From the NCBI GenBank assembly GCA_964247055.1, contig OZ176052.1, positions 1,736,001 to 1,800,000 of the forward strand: a DNA stretch of 64,000 nt, read 5' to 3'. A program made the translations under genes and the position numbers. The stretch comes from Paragordius varius (Eukaryota; Nematomorpha). The first letter of the stretch is position 1; every line of letters begins with the position of its first letter. Shown here one piece after another: positions 48,705-60,629 of the stretch. The notes under the pieces were generated by a model. It ran no database searches, had not been told where the DNA came from, and worked only from the letters and a program-made list of their open reading frames with translations.

Positions 48705-50249
48705 TTGTGTTTGTAAAAAATGTCATTTTGTTAAGAGTTTTTCACGTTTGATGTAATTGAAATTATTTCTTTTGTAGTAAAAAGTGCAATTATAATTGTC
48801 TATTTTTATTAATATACTGCGTGCAAACATTTTAAGCGATCATGTATCCTGATGTCTATATCCGAAATTGTATTTTGTCCTCCAATTATTTGGTTCAATC
48901 ATTTTTTGTTAAATATTTCTATTTTATTACTTCATCTTCAATTATTCTTCTACCGGATGATTTTAGCACCTATCTTCTCTGCTATTTAATCATATCACTC
49001 CTCTTTATGTAAAAGCATGGTTTTAAATTTTCAAAGATTTTATATGTATTGTCTCTGGTACTGCTAAAAAAATATTTTTCGGCTTATTTTTGTTGAAAAA
49101 AAATGGTTTGGGTTGCACATAATTAAATTTTTCCGTAAAGTAGACATAAAACGTAATCAAACGTTTGAATAGGAAATAGTTGAATAAACAAATATGGTGC
49201 TAACATTCGCATAAATTAATGAAACATAAAAACTTAAGAACAAACATTTTGTTAAAAAGACAATTATACTTTTTTATACTTTGTATCCATTAACTTTACC
49301 TACAATTTGAAATTTATGATCATAATTATTCCACCTAACAATCCTATCTAACGGCAATTTAGAAAATAAAATATGGTTGAAAAAAATAAGCATCTTTAGG
49401 TTTCACGTTTTGTCTGTAAAATTTCAATTTTTACTGTAAAAACAAAAATGGGAAAATTAAATGTTACGTTTATGAGAACTGTTACCCTGGTTTTTTCTTT
49501 TGATTGTAAAACGGTTACGAAACAGCTAATGGTTTGGGTGCAAAAACCGTCCCGATTCCAATCCCTATTGTATTTTATAATTTATACATATAATTTTATT
49601 CAACCAAATTGAGATTTTTTAGTAGTTATCGGGATGTATTTATAGCTGAGTGACTATGGCACAGAGATTGTTGGTTGCGCCGTAAATACTCACGACATTA
49701 GTTCTCTTAAGTAATTACTGTAAACTTATTTTTTGGGGTAAAAAAGTCAGTTGGCAACATTCTATACATGAATAAGAGAAATGTTTTTATTTTAAATTTA
49801 TAAAGAGATTGTTTAGTTGTGGCATGTTAAGATATTGACCGTATTTGATGAATTGATTTCTGCAGGTAAATAAATATACAGAATTTAAAAGTCAAATCAA
49901 AAATATTTCTGATATTGTGCAAAATAGGCACTTATGGCCCATTAAACCCATTAGTAAATTTCAATACCTTTTAGGTAGTTTTTAAAGCTTGTATTAGGCC
50001 AAATACAAATAGGACTTGTACTTCTGAAAAAAATTAAATTATAATAAATTTCTCATCTCAAACTTTCTCACAATCATTTTTTTCTTTAATTTTATAATCG
50101 TTAATACAAAAATGTATTATGGTTAGAAAAAGCAAATAATTTAACTTTATAAGCTTTCAGGTTACCAGTAGCGCCAAAAGCCATATATTAATTTAAATGA
50201 GCTGTTTATTTCAATCACGTTTCAAAGCTGTCCTGATTTTAGACTCTAT
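48705..50249. other. Intergenic region after the Kir gene
   Basis: AT-rich with no exon-like frame or repeat that I can identify. Confidence 0.5.
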
Positions 50250-51050
50250 ACGGGGTGTCCAACCAAAATATCTGGCGGCTGAGACAAATTTGGTTATTTT
50301 TTATTTTTTGAGCCCAACTTTGGATCATATATTTTTTTAATAATCATTTTAACAATTTTAAAGCTCTAGTGCGTACCTCATCCCAAGAAGTAAAAAACTG
50401 TAATAAATAAAGGCTTTTTGTCTTGAACAAATGTTTGATATATAATACGAACAACTATTAACACTTGGATACAACACATTCATTTTAGTCCCTCGATTCA
50501 AATTGGGGTAGTTGGATACCCCAGGCCTGTTTAAAATCTAATTTTTTAAAAAATATGCAAGGAATTGAGACCATAGCAAAATTTTGCACTTATATAACAT
50601 TAATAAACCGGAATATATAAAAAAGAATTTTTAAAAATACTTGATATTACTTATTTTAAGCTAAAACCCAAAGGTGAAAATTTAGTCAACCTGACATATG
50701 TGCAATGGCTAAATTGAAAAATAATACAAAATAAACCACTTTTTTTATTTATATCAGTGTTAGATATTAAATAAAAAATTAGCTTTAACTATACTTTGAA
50801 AAGATATTTTGCAAAAAGTTTGCAAAATAAAAATGGCGTCCAAGTAGTTTGAGATGGAGCTTTTTTTTAAAACGAAATTTTATGAAAATATTTTAGCCTA
50901 TTTATATAATTTTTATTGGGATAGAAGCATAAATTTAAATTAGGACCGTTTCCTTCAGTAGTTTTTAAAAATTTTAAATTTAATCTGGTCTGGGGTATTT
51001 AGATAACCCAAATCGAATCAAAGTGTTAAAACAGTATTGTTTGCAAGATA
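50250..51050 (-). repeat. Dispersed repeat, family B (copy 2)
   Basis: Reverse-complement relative of 20270-20790: the bounding motifs appear as GGGTAGTTGGATACCCCAGG near 50504 and CTGGGGTATTTAGATAACCC near 50992, with the same interior order (GCACTTATATAACATTAATA; AAAATGGCG). Confidence 0.6.
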
Positions 51051-51299
51051 ATGTGGTAGAAACTCGCAAAACGTCATCGTGTTCAAAAAATTTCAAAAAT
51101 TACATAAAGCACACAACTATAAGTATTTTCTCCTGCACTATTTTTGGAGATGTTTGTTTTTGGAACTGTTTTAATTTTAACACATTAATTGGAGCATCTA
51201 GCGACTATAAAATATATATAATGATATTGTTAATATTGAAAGATACGGTTCCCATTTGAAATTAAGCTTCGAAAAAAATTTCGGAAAGTTTCCAATCAT

Positions 51300-51620
51300 A
51301 AAACTACGACCCAATTTTTATTTTATAATTTTGTAGATGTGTGTTTGATATTTGATTCATAATAAATATCAAGCTAGTTTGGTATTTATATCATATAAAA
51401 AATAGTAGATTTTGCATTATGATCAAATTTAGCTAATGCACATGTGTCATGTGCCTAAGTTTTTATCTTCGATTTTTATATTTTTATGAGCAATGTATTA
51501 TAAGTGCAAATCTTTGCAATGATATAATTTGTTTTATATATAAATATTAGATTATAAACAGGCATTGGGTTCTCAAAGACCCTATTTTGAGTCGAAGTGC
51601 TAAGCCGTTTAAAAATATCC
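51300..51620 (+). repeat. Dispersed repeat, family B (partial copy 3)
   Basis: Same orientation as copy 1; shared motifs are AATGCACATGTGTCATG, ATTATAAGTGCAAATC and the final GGCATTGGGTTCTCAAAGAC, GAGTCGAAGTGC. It stops ~280 bases before the ChaC start codon and may overlap its promoter region. Confidence 0.55.
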
Positions 51621-51899
51621 ACTTTATTTAATAAATGAGCCTATATTTTGATTTAGCAAAAACTATTTTATAATAAACCTATAATTTATTTTGTATTCTT
51701 ACGGATTTTTATATCAAAAAATATTATTTTTTAAAAAAATTTTGCTTGCGTGTGACAATATATCATATGCTCGACTATGCATTGATCCATCATCAATTTT
51801 AAATTTTTATTTTTGGCTCAAATATGTGGTACTTATAATTCCCATTTCAAATTTCACACTAGTCTGTCTTTCCCTATTGTATTTAAAATTAATTAAACT

Positions 51900-54800
51900 A
51901 TGTGGATTTTTGGATACGGATCGCTTTTGTGGAGAACCAATTTTCCTTATGAAGAAAAACGCCATGGGTACATTACCCATTATGTGAGGAGATTTTGGCA
52001 AGCTAGTCTTGACCATAGAGGAACTTTAGATCACGTATATTTGTATTTTTATTATTTTAGCCTGGTCGAGTCGTAACACTCATTTATACCGGTCAAGAAA
52101 AGGTATTTTTTTTTATAATTTAGTAAATTATTTTCCCCAAATTTTATATATATATGCTCTCTGTTCTTCAATAAAAAAACTACATCATAATACTTTACAT
52201 AGATAGGACCGCTTTAAACTAGTTTTCAATATCTATTGGTTATAATCAATATCTATGTTATGCGTTAATACAATAAAATTATCATCATGTGTCTTTAATA
52301 CATTGGTAGCGTTTGTTAACTTTTAACCTTTGCCTCTTTACACTGATATGTGTATAACAACAATGATAATGTAAAAAATATTTTAATTAATAAAATTCTC
52401 TGTTAAAAATCAAATTATTTAGTTCAATACATTACAGATAAAGTTGAATATCTTGATTAATTTTTGTCTCCAACTAATATCAAAATATTTTTACTATCAT
52501 TTTTATCGTGTTTTGTTTGACCCCTTTTTGCGACAATTATGTGCCACAATAACATTCAACTCTATTTATTTCCTTTCCGCCCATTTATTAATTAATCTTT
52601 GACCCTATCATATAAACTGATTTGAACTGGCATAATATATTATAAAATTATAATTTGATGTATGGGTTAAAATATTTTTTATCAATAATTATTTTGACAT
52701 GCGTAAGTTTTAAATTTAAAAATAACTATTGCGCATATTGTATTGTCAAAAGCAGGTGAATTAATATTTATGTCTCAAAAATACTTTTTTTAAGAGAATA
52801 AAAAAACATAGGAATAAAGGTAAATTAACAATATTACGATTATAATTAAGAGAGAATATGAGAACAAAGATAGGATTATATTTCGTAACCTATATTCTCT
52901 CGTTTATTAAAAATTGAATTATTTTTTTGTGTGTGAAAGTTTTATGTTTTTTGATAGTTTTTAACATTATTTAGCGGTGTTTAAAATTAAATCTCAATTG
53001 TAAATGATTCAACTTTGATTTTAGATAAATTGTCTTAAACTTTTATATCGATTGATATAATTAATATCAATTGATATATATTAATTGATATGATTAATTA
53101 TATATTGATATTATTGTTATTAAAAACCTTGAATATTTAAGTTTTATAGCTAAATTAAAATTAATTACTACAATCTAAATTAATAGTTAAATTGTAGCCT
53201 TTCAACATTGTTGTCATGTTTCTTTTGTGCCAATTTTGATTGGATGGATAAATTTCTTTTTTTTGTTCGTTTTTGTATTCAATGTTTAATTTTTAATCGT
53301 AAGCTTAATGTATATTAATTTTTAAATCCGCATAAAACAAGGATATATTAATTAATACAAGGTTTAGTTTAATCTTTTTACATATGCCTCAATTTAAAAA
53401 CCATTTTAAATTATTTCAATTAACTAGTAAAAGGGGTAGTAAATTTAAGCCTTTTTAATAATCTAGTTAGTAAATATAATCACGGAAGAATGTATAAAAG
53501 TTTTTTTTCATAAACGATTGAAAATTTGGTTGTGGAATTTAAACTGAAATCGTTTTGCAGTTTTGAGCAAATAAAAAGTCTAATTTATTCATTTTTTTAC
53601 ATATGCTCTTATATTTGCTTAGGATAAAGTATGGGGGACGGCATATCGAATCTTACCGGAACATTATGAAGCTGTGATTGAATACCTTGATTTGCGTGAA
53701 CAAAATGGTTATGATAAACGACGTATTATGTTTCACCCCGTTTCTATGGCAATTTGCGACAATCAAAACTCATTGGATACGTTGAGTACAAACATAAAAC
53801 AATTGGTACAACATAAAAATAGTCCTGAACGCCTATCAGGTAGTAGCACCAATAATGAAACCGCAGAACAACTCGTATTTCTGATGGGTAATGATAATGG
53901 ATTATTAGAAGAAGAAAATGATTCTGAAATTGATGATGAAGTTTGGGAATCGGAAAGTGAAAAGAGTAAGTGTTAAATATTATTAACTATTATGTTAAGT
54001 CTCTCTGAAATAATGATATAAATCACAAAACTAAACTGAAAACACGAAATGATATGTGAAACGCTTCGTCGTCAATAGTAATCGCTCAGATTAGTTTCCT
54101 GCTTGTTAGCACTACTTAATATATTTGTACTGCTTTTTGTTTGTGACAAAATTAATATTTTTGTAATTGAATTTTGAAAAAGTAAATGTTAAAAGAGTTT
54201 TTGGACCTAAAAACAGATTTAAGTGCGATTAAATGAGAAAGAGACGTTTACTTAATATAAAATATTGGTTGATATTTGACAATATTTATAAAAAGTCTTT
54301 GAAAGCGTGTCCCGATTAGAAACTGCTATTTAACGTTCGTATATTAAACAATAAGGTAAGTAAATATTTACCATGGTCAGTTTCATCAAACCTCACGACA
54401 TATTTAATCATACACTACATTACCTTATAATAGGTTTTTTTATTTTTTTATCTGCAACAGGACTTGACGTAATTATTACATCATTAAACCGGTTTGTGGA
54501 TTATTTTTTATTTTACGGAAGCAGTTCTTTAAGTTTTTGTATTGATTGATTATTGAACCGCCTAAATACGAGTTATCAAAATTGTTTTAGAAAAAGGCTG
54601 ATGACGAAAATAATTACAAACTGTTTTAAATCAATGATAAATGATGACGACCAAAATATACTATATATTGTGCATGATTTTGATGACGTCTCTAGTTGTG
54701 CTTTAATCTCACAAATCGAAACTTTTTACATTTGTTTAGTCACACATTGTTTTTTCTATAACTTAACTAAAAGGCAAACACGATTTCTGAAATTTTATTT

Positions 54801-56858
54801 ATGATAAAGTCTAAAATAAATTATTTTTGACCAACATTTTGCGCACAAAATGAAACATAATATATAATTTTTCGAGAGGCATAATTTATCCAAATATTGT
54901 CTTAGTAGTTAGGAGGTTCATCCATTAAATATTTAATTATTTATTTTTTCTTTCATTTTTTTTATTAATTTCGTTATAGGGGCTTCGCAAAATATTTAGT
55001 TATTTTAGGAGATTAAACCATTTTTGTAACTAATTAAAATTATTTAACCGGTTTGTATAATGTCGATTATAAGAGTTTGATAAATTTTACTTTTGAGAAC
55101 CATATTAGAATAAGTCCTTAACAACTTGTTTTAAGTAAGTTTTAATCTTTTAAGGCTTGAACCGGTTTTGTTTTAGATATATGATAAATAACTCTAAAGA
55201 TTTCAAATTCCAATCCCTGATTTAATCTATCTATCTGTTTTTTTATACAACAATTTTTCAAATATATTTTACCCACAAACATATATTTTTACAGGTAATG
55301 TTCCCATTAACATCCCTCTAATAACTAATAATCCTTCTACCATTTCGCCTGACAAACGCAACTCAAACGTCTTTGATCTCGATTGCGTAGATGTCCAACC
55401 ATTTTTGGTTGAAGCTTACATAGCTGAGGAAACGAATGAACATTACCTTGGCCCGGCACCTACGGAACACATTGCGCGTCAAATTAAACTGTCCCGTGGG
55501 ATCAGTGGAACCAATCTAGAATACTTGATTAACTTGTGGAAAACGTTGAAAGTCATTACACCACCGGGTATTAAATTTGATCCGGATGATCATTTGACTG
55601 AACTCATCCGTTGTATAAGTCGTCTAAAATTTGTGGCAAACACATCAAATATCAACGAGCACTATAATAATTTGGGTAATATTTCACCCACGACTGCGAG
55701 AGCAGTTATGCAAGAAATTTTATCTTTGGAAACGAAAGAGTTTGTGCCTCAAAGTCAAATTTCTTCAAGCAATTTGTCAACAGAATCGCAAACAACCATA
55801 ATTGATAATGACAAAAAGAAGACATCAACGGAAAAAATGGAACAGAATGATATTGACAAAAACAATGGTAAGTTAACACATTGGAAACCTAAAAAACATA
55901 TATTTTGTGACATCTTGTTTAAGGAGGTTTAATTAGGAAACGATATGTTATTTGTTTATCTGATAATGTTTAATTTATGAGCCTTAAAAGTGATGCGCGT
56001 GAATGATTTCTTAATTTTAAGGATTTTTAATATGACCTTGTGTGTATGCATACACGTAATATTAAACATATTATATGTTTTGTTTTGGTAAAATACGCAT
56101 CATATGATCAAATTTTTTTGATAAGTCTGTTAACATTGTATTTGAGTTGTATTAAGAATATTATTAAGTGCTTAAGTAGAATATTAATACAATTTGTGGA
56201 ATAGTCTTTTAAATTGCTGAACGAACACTTGTCAATTTTTAATGTAGCAATTCTTTAATGGAGAATTTTTTAATACTAATTTGATTTGTTGTTAATGTGA
56301 ATGCAACCAAATTTTTATACATATGGAACTGAATATCTTTATAAAGATTAACTCTGTAACTACAAGTTGAAAGTATCCCTACTAATTTTATTAGTTAGTA
56401 ATGCATTGCATAATATCTATATTAACGGTAAAAAAACTATTTTGCCTCTAGAAAACATAAAGTCTTAAATTATATGTATTTTAAATTTATTAGCAACACC
56501 AAATATTCACACCAATCACCCCCAGAAACAACCAATAAATAATGATGTATTAACCAAGAAAGTCAATTATCCTGATTTAGATTTAACTAAAGATATTAAT
56601 AATAATATACCTAAAAATCCATATATAGAGGATTACAATTATAGTCCTGATAAAAAAATTTCACCCTTGCATTTAAATTATGTCAATGATAAAACTACTA
56701 TTTCTCCTACAACAATTAATGCAAATGATCTTGCCCAACAAAATCAAACACATACATATCCAAGTCCAATAAATTTATCATCAAATACACCCAGTGTGGT
56801 TGACATGAGTACTTCTCATGTCATATTTTCCTCACTACCTCACCAAAAAGTTAATTAA
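51900..56858 (+). CDS. CHAC2: Glutathione-specific gamma-glutamylcyclotransferase (ChaC2-like) with long extensions
   Basis: Exons 51900-52034, 52061-52102, 53623-53965, 55295-55867 and 56494-56858 join in phase to 485 residues. The start matches the family ([12 protein letters not shown], with the glutathione-binding YGSL at 6-9), then [28 protein letters not shown] and [10 protein letters not shown] with the catalytic Glu at ~85. The C-terminal half of the fold continues with [35 protein letters not shown] and a DDHLTELI segment. The enzyme splits glutathione to 5-oxoproline and Cys-Gly in the cytosol. Unusual features: a ~95-residue acidic/polar insert after FHPVSMAI, and a ~200-residue low-complexity tail after the catalytic fold; known ChaC2 proteins are about 180 residues. 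The first intron is 26 nt. AATAAA lies 30 bases after the stop. Confidence 0.88.
52035..52060 (+). other. 26-nt intron in the ChaC gene
   Basis: GTATAT...TTATTTTAG. It separates DHRGTLDH from PGRVVTLI, which are adjacent in ChaC proteins (DHRG...KPGRVVTL). The length is not a multiple of three, and without splicing the frame ends 13 codons later. Confidence 0.88.
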
Positions 56859-56887
56859 AGAAACAATATTAAGTTTTAATTTCCTTA

Positions 56888-56893
56888 AATAAA
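56888..56893 (+). terminator. Polyadenylation signal of the ChaC gene
   Basis: AATAAA 30 bases after the stop codon. Confidence 0.6.
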
Positions 56894-59142
56894 AAGTAAA
56901 AAACAAATATTTTTTGTATTGTCTAAACCCTGATATTTTAGGATTAAGCCTATATCATTTTGGGTCCTGGACATAGGGAATAGATGTAAATTGGTAGTAC
57001 ACACTGAATAATTTATTTTGCAATCGTAATCTTATAGGTATAGGTTAATAAAATATTAAGGTTTAAAAAGTTGACTTTCTTTATAAAAATATTTGTCTTT
57101 TACTTAAAATATTTTGCCTATCAAATTTTAATTTTTATTATATAAATCATCAATGCAACACATCATCTTTTTGGCATCATCGTCGTCTGAATGTATCGAT
57201 ATGTATGTTACTTATTATGTCATTAATTGAATTGAATCAAATTGATTAATACTATTTTTTGTTTTTTTCATATTTAATTGAAAACATTATTTTACCCAAA
57301 AAAGATTTGAACTTTATTTAAAGTAACATATCATTTTTAAATCCTAATTATACTTGTTAAATTATAATAATATATATCCATAAAATGTGGCATATCTATA
57401 TACATATATTCATAAAATGTGGCATATATATATACATATAAATATTATTCATTTAATATATTGTATGGCATCTATCCCCTAAATACTTACTAATCTCATT
57501 CAATAACATGATTGATTTAAAGTCAAATATAATAAATTTTATTTATTGAATGTTTAAATATGGTGTAAAGGTGTCAAGACGGAAAAGACACGGGTATTAA
57601 GGCTATAATATATATAAAAAAATAGGTTTTTACACGTTCTATGTAGTTAATTTAGAAAATTTCGCAGATTTTTTGGTTATAAAATGTCTTAAATGCTATG
57701 AGAGACATGTAAAAATTAAAATTACAGTTGTATTACAGTAGAAACAATGAATAGTAAGAAAATGTTTATCAAAAATTAAAACGGTCACTCAATACAAAAT
57801 AACAAGTGGTCAAGTATATTAGAGATTCGATAAAACTCATTAATCAATTAACAGTATTTATGTATACTTACATACTCATAGTGTAGATATTCAACCATTA
57901 CAATATGTCCTAATTTTTTAGTATTCTTTCTCTCGTCTGCTTTTTTAATTATTACCCTTTGTTATGTCCTGCTCAAACATTAAATTTTTATTTTCAATTA
58001 TCATATTAAAAATTTTGCTTTTTCATTTTTTGTTTCAACTGTATATGGTAAAAATAATATTATACTGACAAAATGTAAAAATACAGGGCAAATATTAAAC
58101 GCTGTACTTTTCTTTAAATTGCGAAGTTAGAAATAGATATTTATATATTTTACATTCGAAATTAAAATAATTTATATAGGAAATATTAAAATTCAAAAAG
58201 TATGGCTGTCTTTAAAAAGAAATTGTTAATACCAAATGAAAAACTACTTAGCAATAGTTAATTTTTCACCGTTAAAGGATATTTATCCTGATGACAGTGG
58301 TGGCAAAAAATGAACCCAATTATTTTAACGAAAATAATGGCCAGAATTAAACTTAAAAGGGGCATTTCAAAACATTTAATTTAAAACCGTTTATATGTTT
58401 AAATGCAACTGCCCCAAAATCGATAGAAATTTCGAATTCAATCTCAAAAACATATTTTTCATTAATGGGAGTACCAATTTTATTTTATAAAGCTGATCAT
58501 ACAATTTAGCCTTACCCGCACATCTATGGATATTAAATTTCATATTAACAGTGGAATTATTCCCCTGGCAAAACACATATAATAAAAAAATTACACCATA
58601 AAGATATATAGTTTTAAGCTTTTAAATTTCATGAGATGAAGCATAAAAATTTATACTGGTTATTAAGTGTAATATGCCGCTCATTGAACAATAATTATAA
58701 AAACATATTGTTTTTTTAATCAAAATTAGTCAAAGTTTAAAATTTTCCAAATATGCCATCCGTATATAAAAATTTTTTAAATATTTACAATTAATTATCA
58801 TGCAAATACCAAGTTAAGCACAACCGGATTTTTTTAAAATATACCTATAAAGTTTAAAAAAATAAAAGCTTTTGGACGCTATGTAAAATTTTATTGATAC
58901 TTTCTATATTATAACTTCTAAATAAATCATTGAATTTATGAGTGTTGTGTAATGATAGCTGGACATAATTGCTTGTGGGAATTTGGCATATATGGTTTAC
59001 TTCATTGTTATCCGCTTCAATCCACTCTCATAGCTTCGATTAAACACTTTCATCGGACTATGTAAAAAAATATGATATAAAAATATATTTCTTAGTTCAA
59101 TGTTGAAATGGCTTATGTTTATTTCGATAAAATATGAGATAT
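56894..59142. other. Intergenic region, no firm gene
   Basis: AT-rich. The only suggestive piece is 58610-58380 on the minus strand (listed separately). Confidence 0.5.
58380..58610 (-). pseudogene. Possible decayed fragment of a small secreted ML/NPC2-like protein
   Basis: A frame with a hydrophobic leader (GVIFLLYVFCQG) and MKFNIHRCAGKAKLYDQLYK is followed in another frame by GTPINEKYVFEIEFEISIDF and KLNVLKCPF. The order of a CGKAK motif, a Y-F-E-I-E-F strand and a later KCP recalls MD-2-related lipid-recognition domains. There is no start codon in the leader frame and one frame change between the halves. The similarity is weak; it may be chance. Confidence 0.22.
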
Positions 59143-59374
59143 ACATACCATTTACAGTTTAACTAAAAATAGATTGTGTTTTTTAAGATTTAAAACTACT
59201 CATATTTTTATATATTTAAAAAAATTGAGAAATTTATATAATACTGAAAAAATAATAAACTATGCCATAAAGGTATATTTCATATTCATGCTGATATCTC
59301 AACCCAAACACATTAAATTTATTTTTGGGTGAATTTGAATTGTTTAAGAGTGAATTTGAAGTGTAAATGGGATA
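59143..59374. mobile_element. Foldback MITE, family 1, intergenic copy
   Basis: TACCATTTACAGTTTAACTA at the left, TTGAAGTGTAAATGGGATA at the right, with the usual mirrored TTTGGGTGAATTTGAATTG. Between the ChaC gene and the right arm. Confidence 0.75.
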
Positions 59375-60429
59375 CAAGCGCATTAATTTATCCCAACACA
59401 TTTAAAATTGTTTATCTATAAATGTTAGAACTAAATCCGATTTTGAATATTTAAAACTTATCCATCTCATTATTTGTGAGATAATTATTGTAGAAGACTT
59501 TTAATTTTATCTAATTTTAACTGGAATACCTATATACTTTTAAGTGGATTGAGTTTTTTTAAAAAATTTACAATGAAGTGCTTATCATAACTTGCAATGA
59601 AAAAGAGTGTCACATTTATTTCATAATCAGCCAAGGTTTCTCGGAAAGTTGTCTTTGGAATTTGTGAGAAACCATATGGACCAATCTTCCGTAGTAAGGG
59701 AAAACAAACATGATCTATTATTGATCGTCACCTTATTTTTGCAAATTATTAGATTAACTATATATATTATAATCGAAAAAACGCTAAAAAAATTTTTTAA
59801 ATCTAAATGAGCAATGTTTTCATTAAAACAGAGTATTTTTAGGCAAACTCCACTGATTTTTAACAAAAATATTATTGCAACCTCAACTGGTTCTGGGATC
59901 CCAGGCACATAAAAAACTCGGTAAGTTTTAACATGGAAAAACCGCTAACCATTTTCACTTCGATCCGTATTCCACACCAAAAAGGGGGAAGTCAAATATA
60001 TTTGTGGATCTTATTAAAATACAATATGACAAAATTAAAAATATAAAACATTTTTTTTAAAAATTACATTTTTAGTTTTGGATTTTTCTCTACAAAAACT
60101 AACTTATAATTTTAAAATACCAATCCCCAGTCAAAAAGGATATAATTGAATAAATTAAGTTTTAGACATATGGTTGGCTTTTGTAAAATATATTTGCCTT
60201 TATTTAACGATTTGTATGTATATTATCAATTTTAACTGGTTAAAATACAATGCTTTATTACTTAACAGGTAACAGTTTACATTAAAAATTACTTTAATGG
60301 ACATTTTTGAAAATATTAATTTTAACCATCAATGAATAAGAAGGATAACCGTAAAAAAAATTAAAAACTGCTTTTTTTATGCAGACAAAAAAAGTTAATT
60401 TATTTCGCCGATTAGCCAAATCTAAATAT
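59375..60429. other. Intergenic region before the right arm
   Basis: AT-rich sequence. Two overlapping short open frames at 59607-59908 lack coding signs. Nothing else seen. Confidence 0.5.
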
Positions 60430-60629
60430 TGGCCATTATTTTTATATAATCAATACACTTCTAAATGACCTTATAGTGTTTAATAATTCAATACCACTAA
60501 AATATTTAAAAACTTATAAGTTTTATATCAGACATTAATTAAAACTAAACCAAGTCCTATATATTTATGTTTTTTAAACATTTTGATAAAAACATAAGTT
60601 TATCACCTACGCACTGAAACGACTGAGAA

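Noticed and set aside
51691-52016. Open frames overlapping the first ChaC exon
   Set aside because: They are in other frames or on the other strand; only the frame starting at 51900 matches the ChaC family.
52855-52907. Imperfect palindrome (GAGAGAATAT ... ATATTCTCTC) in a ChaC intron
   Set aside because: Short, with no target duplication or second copy seen; too weak to call a MITE.
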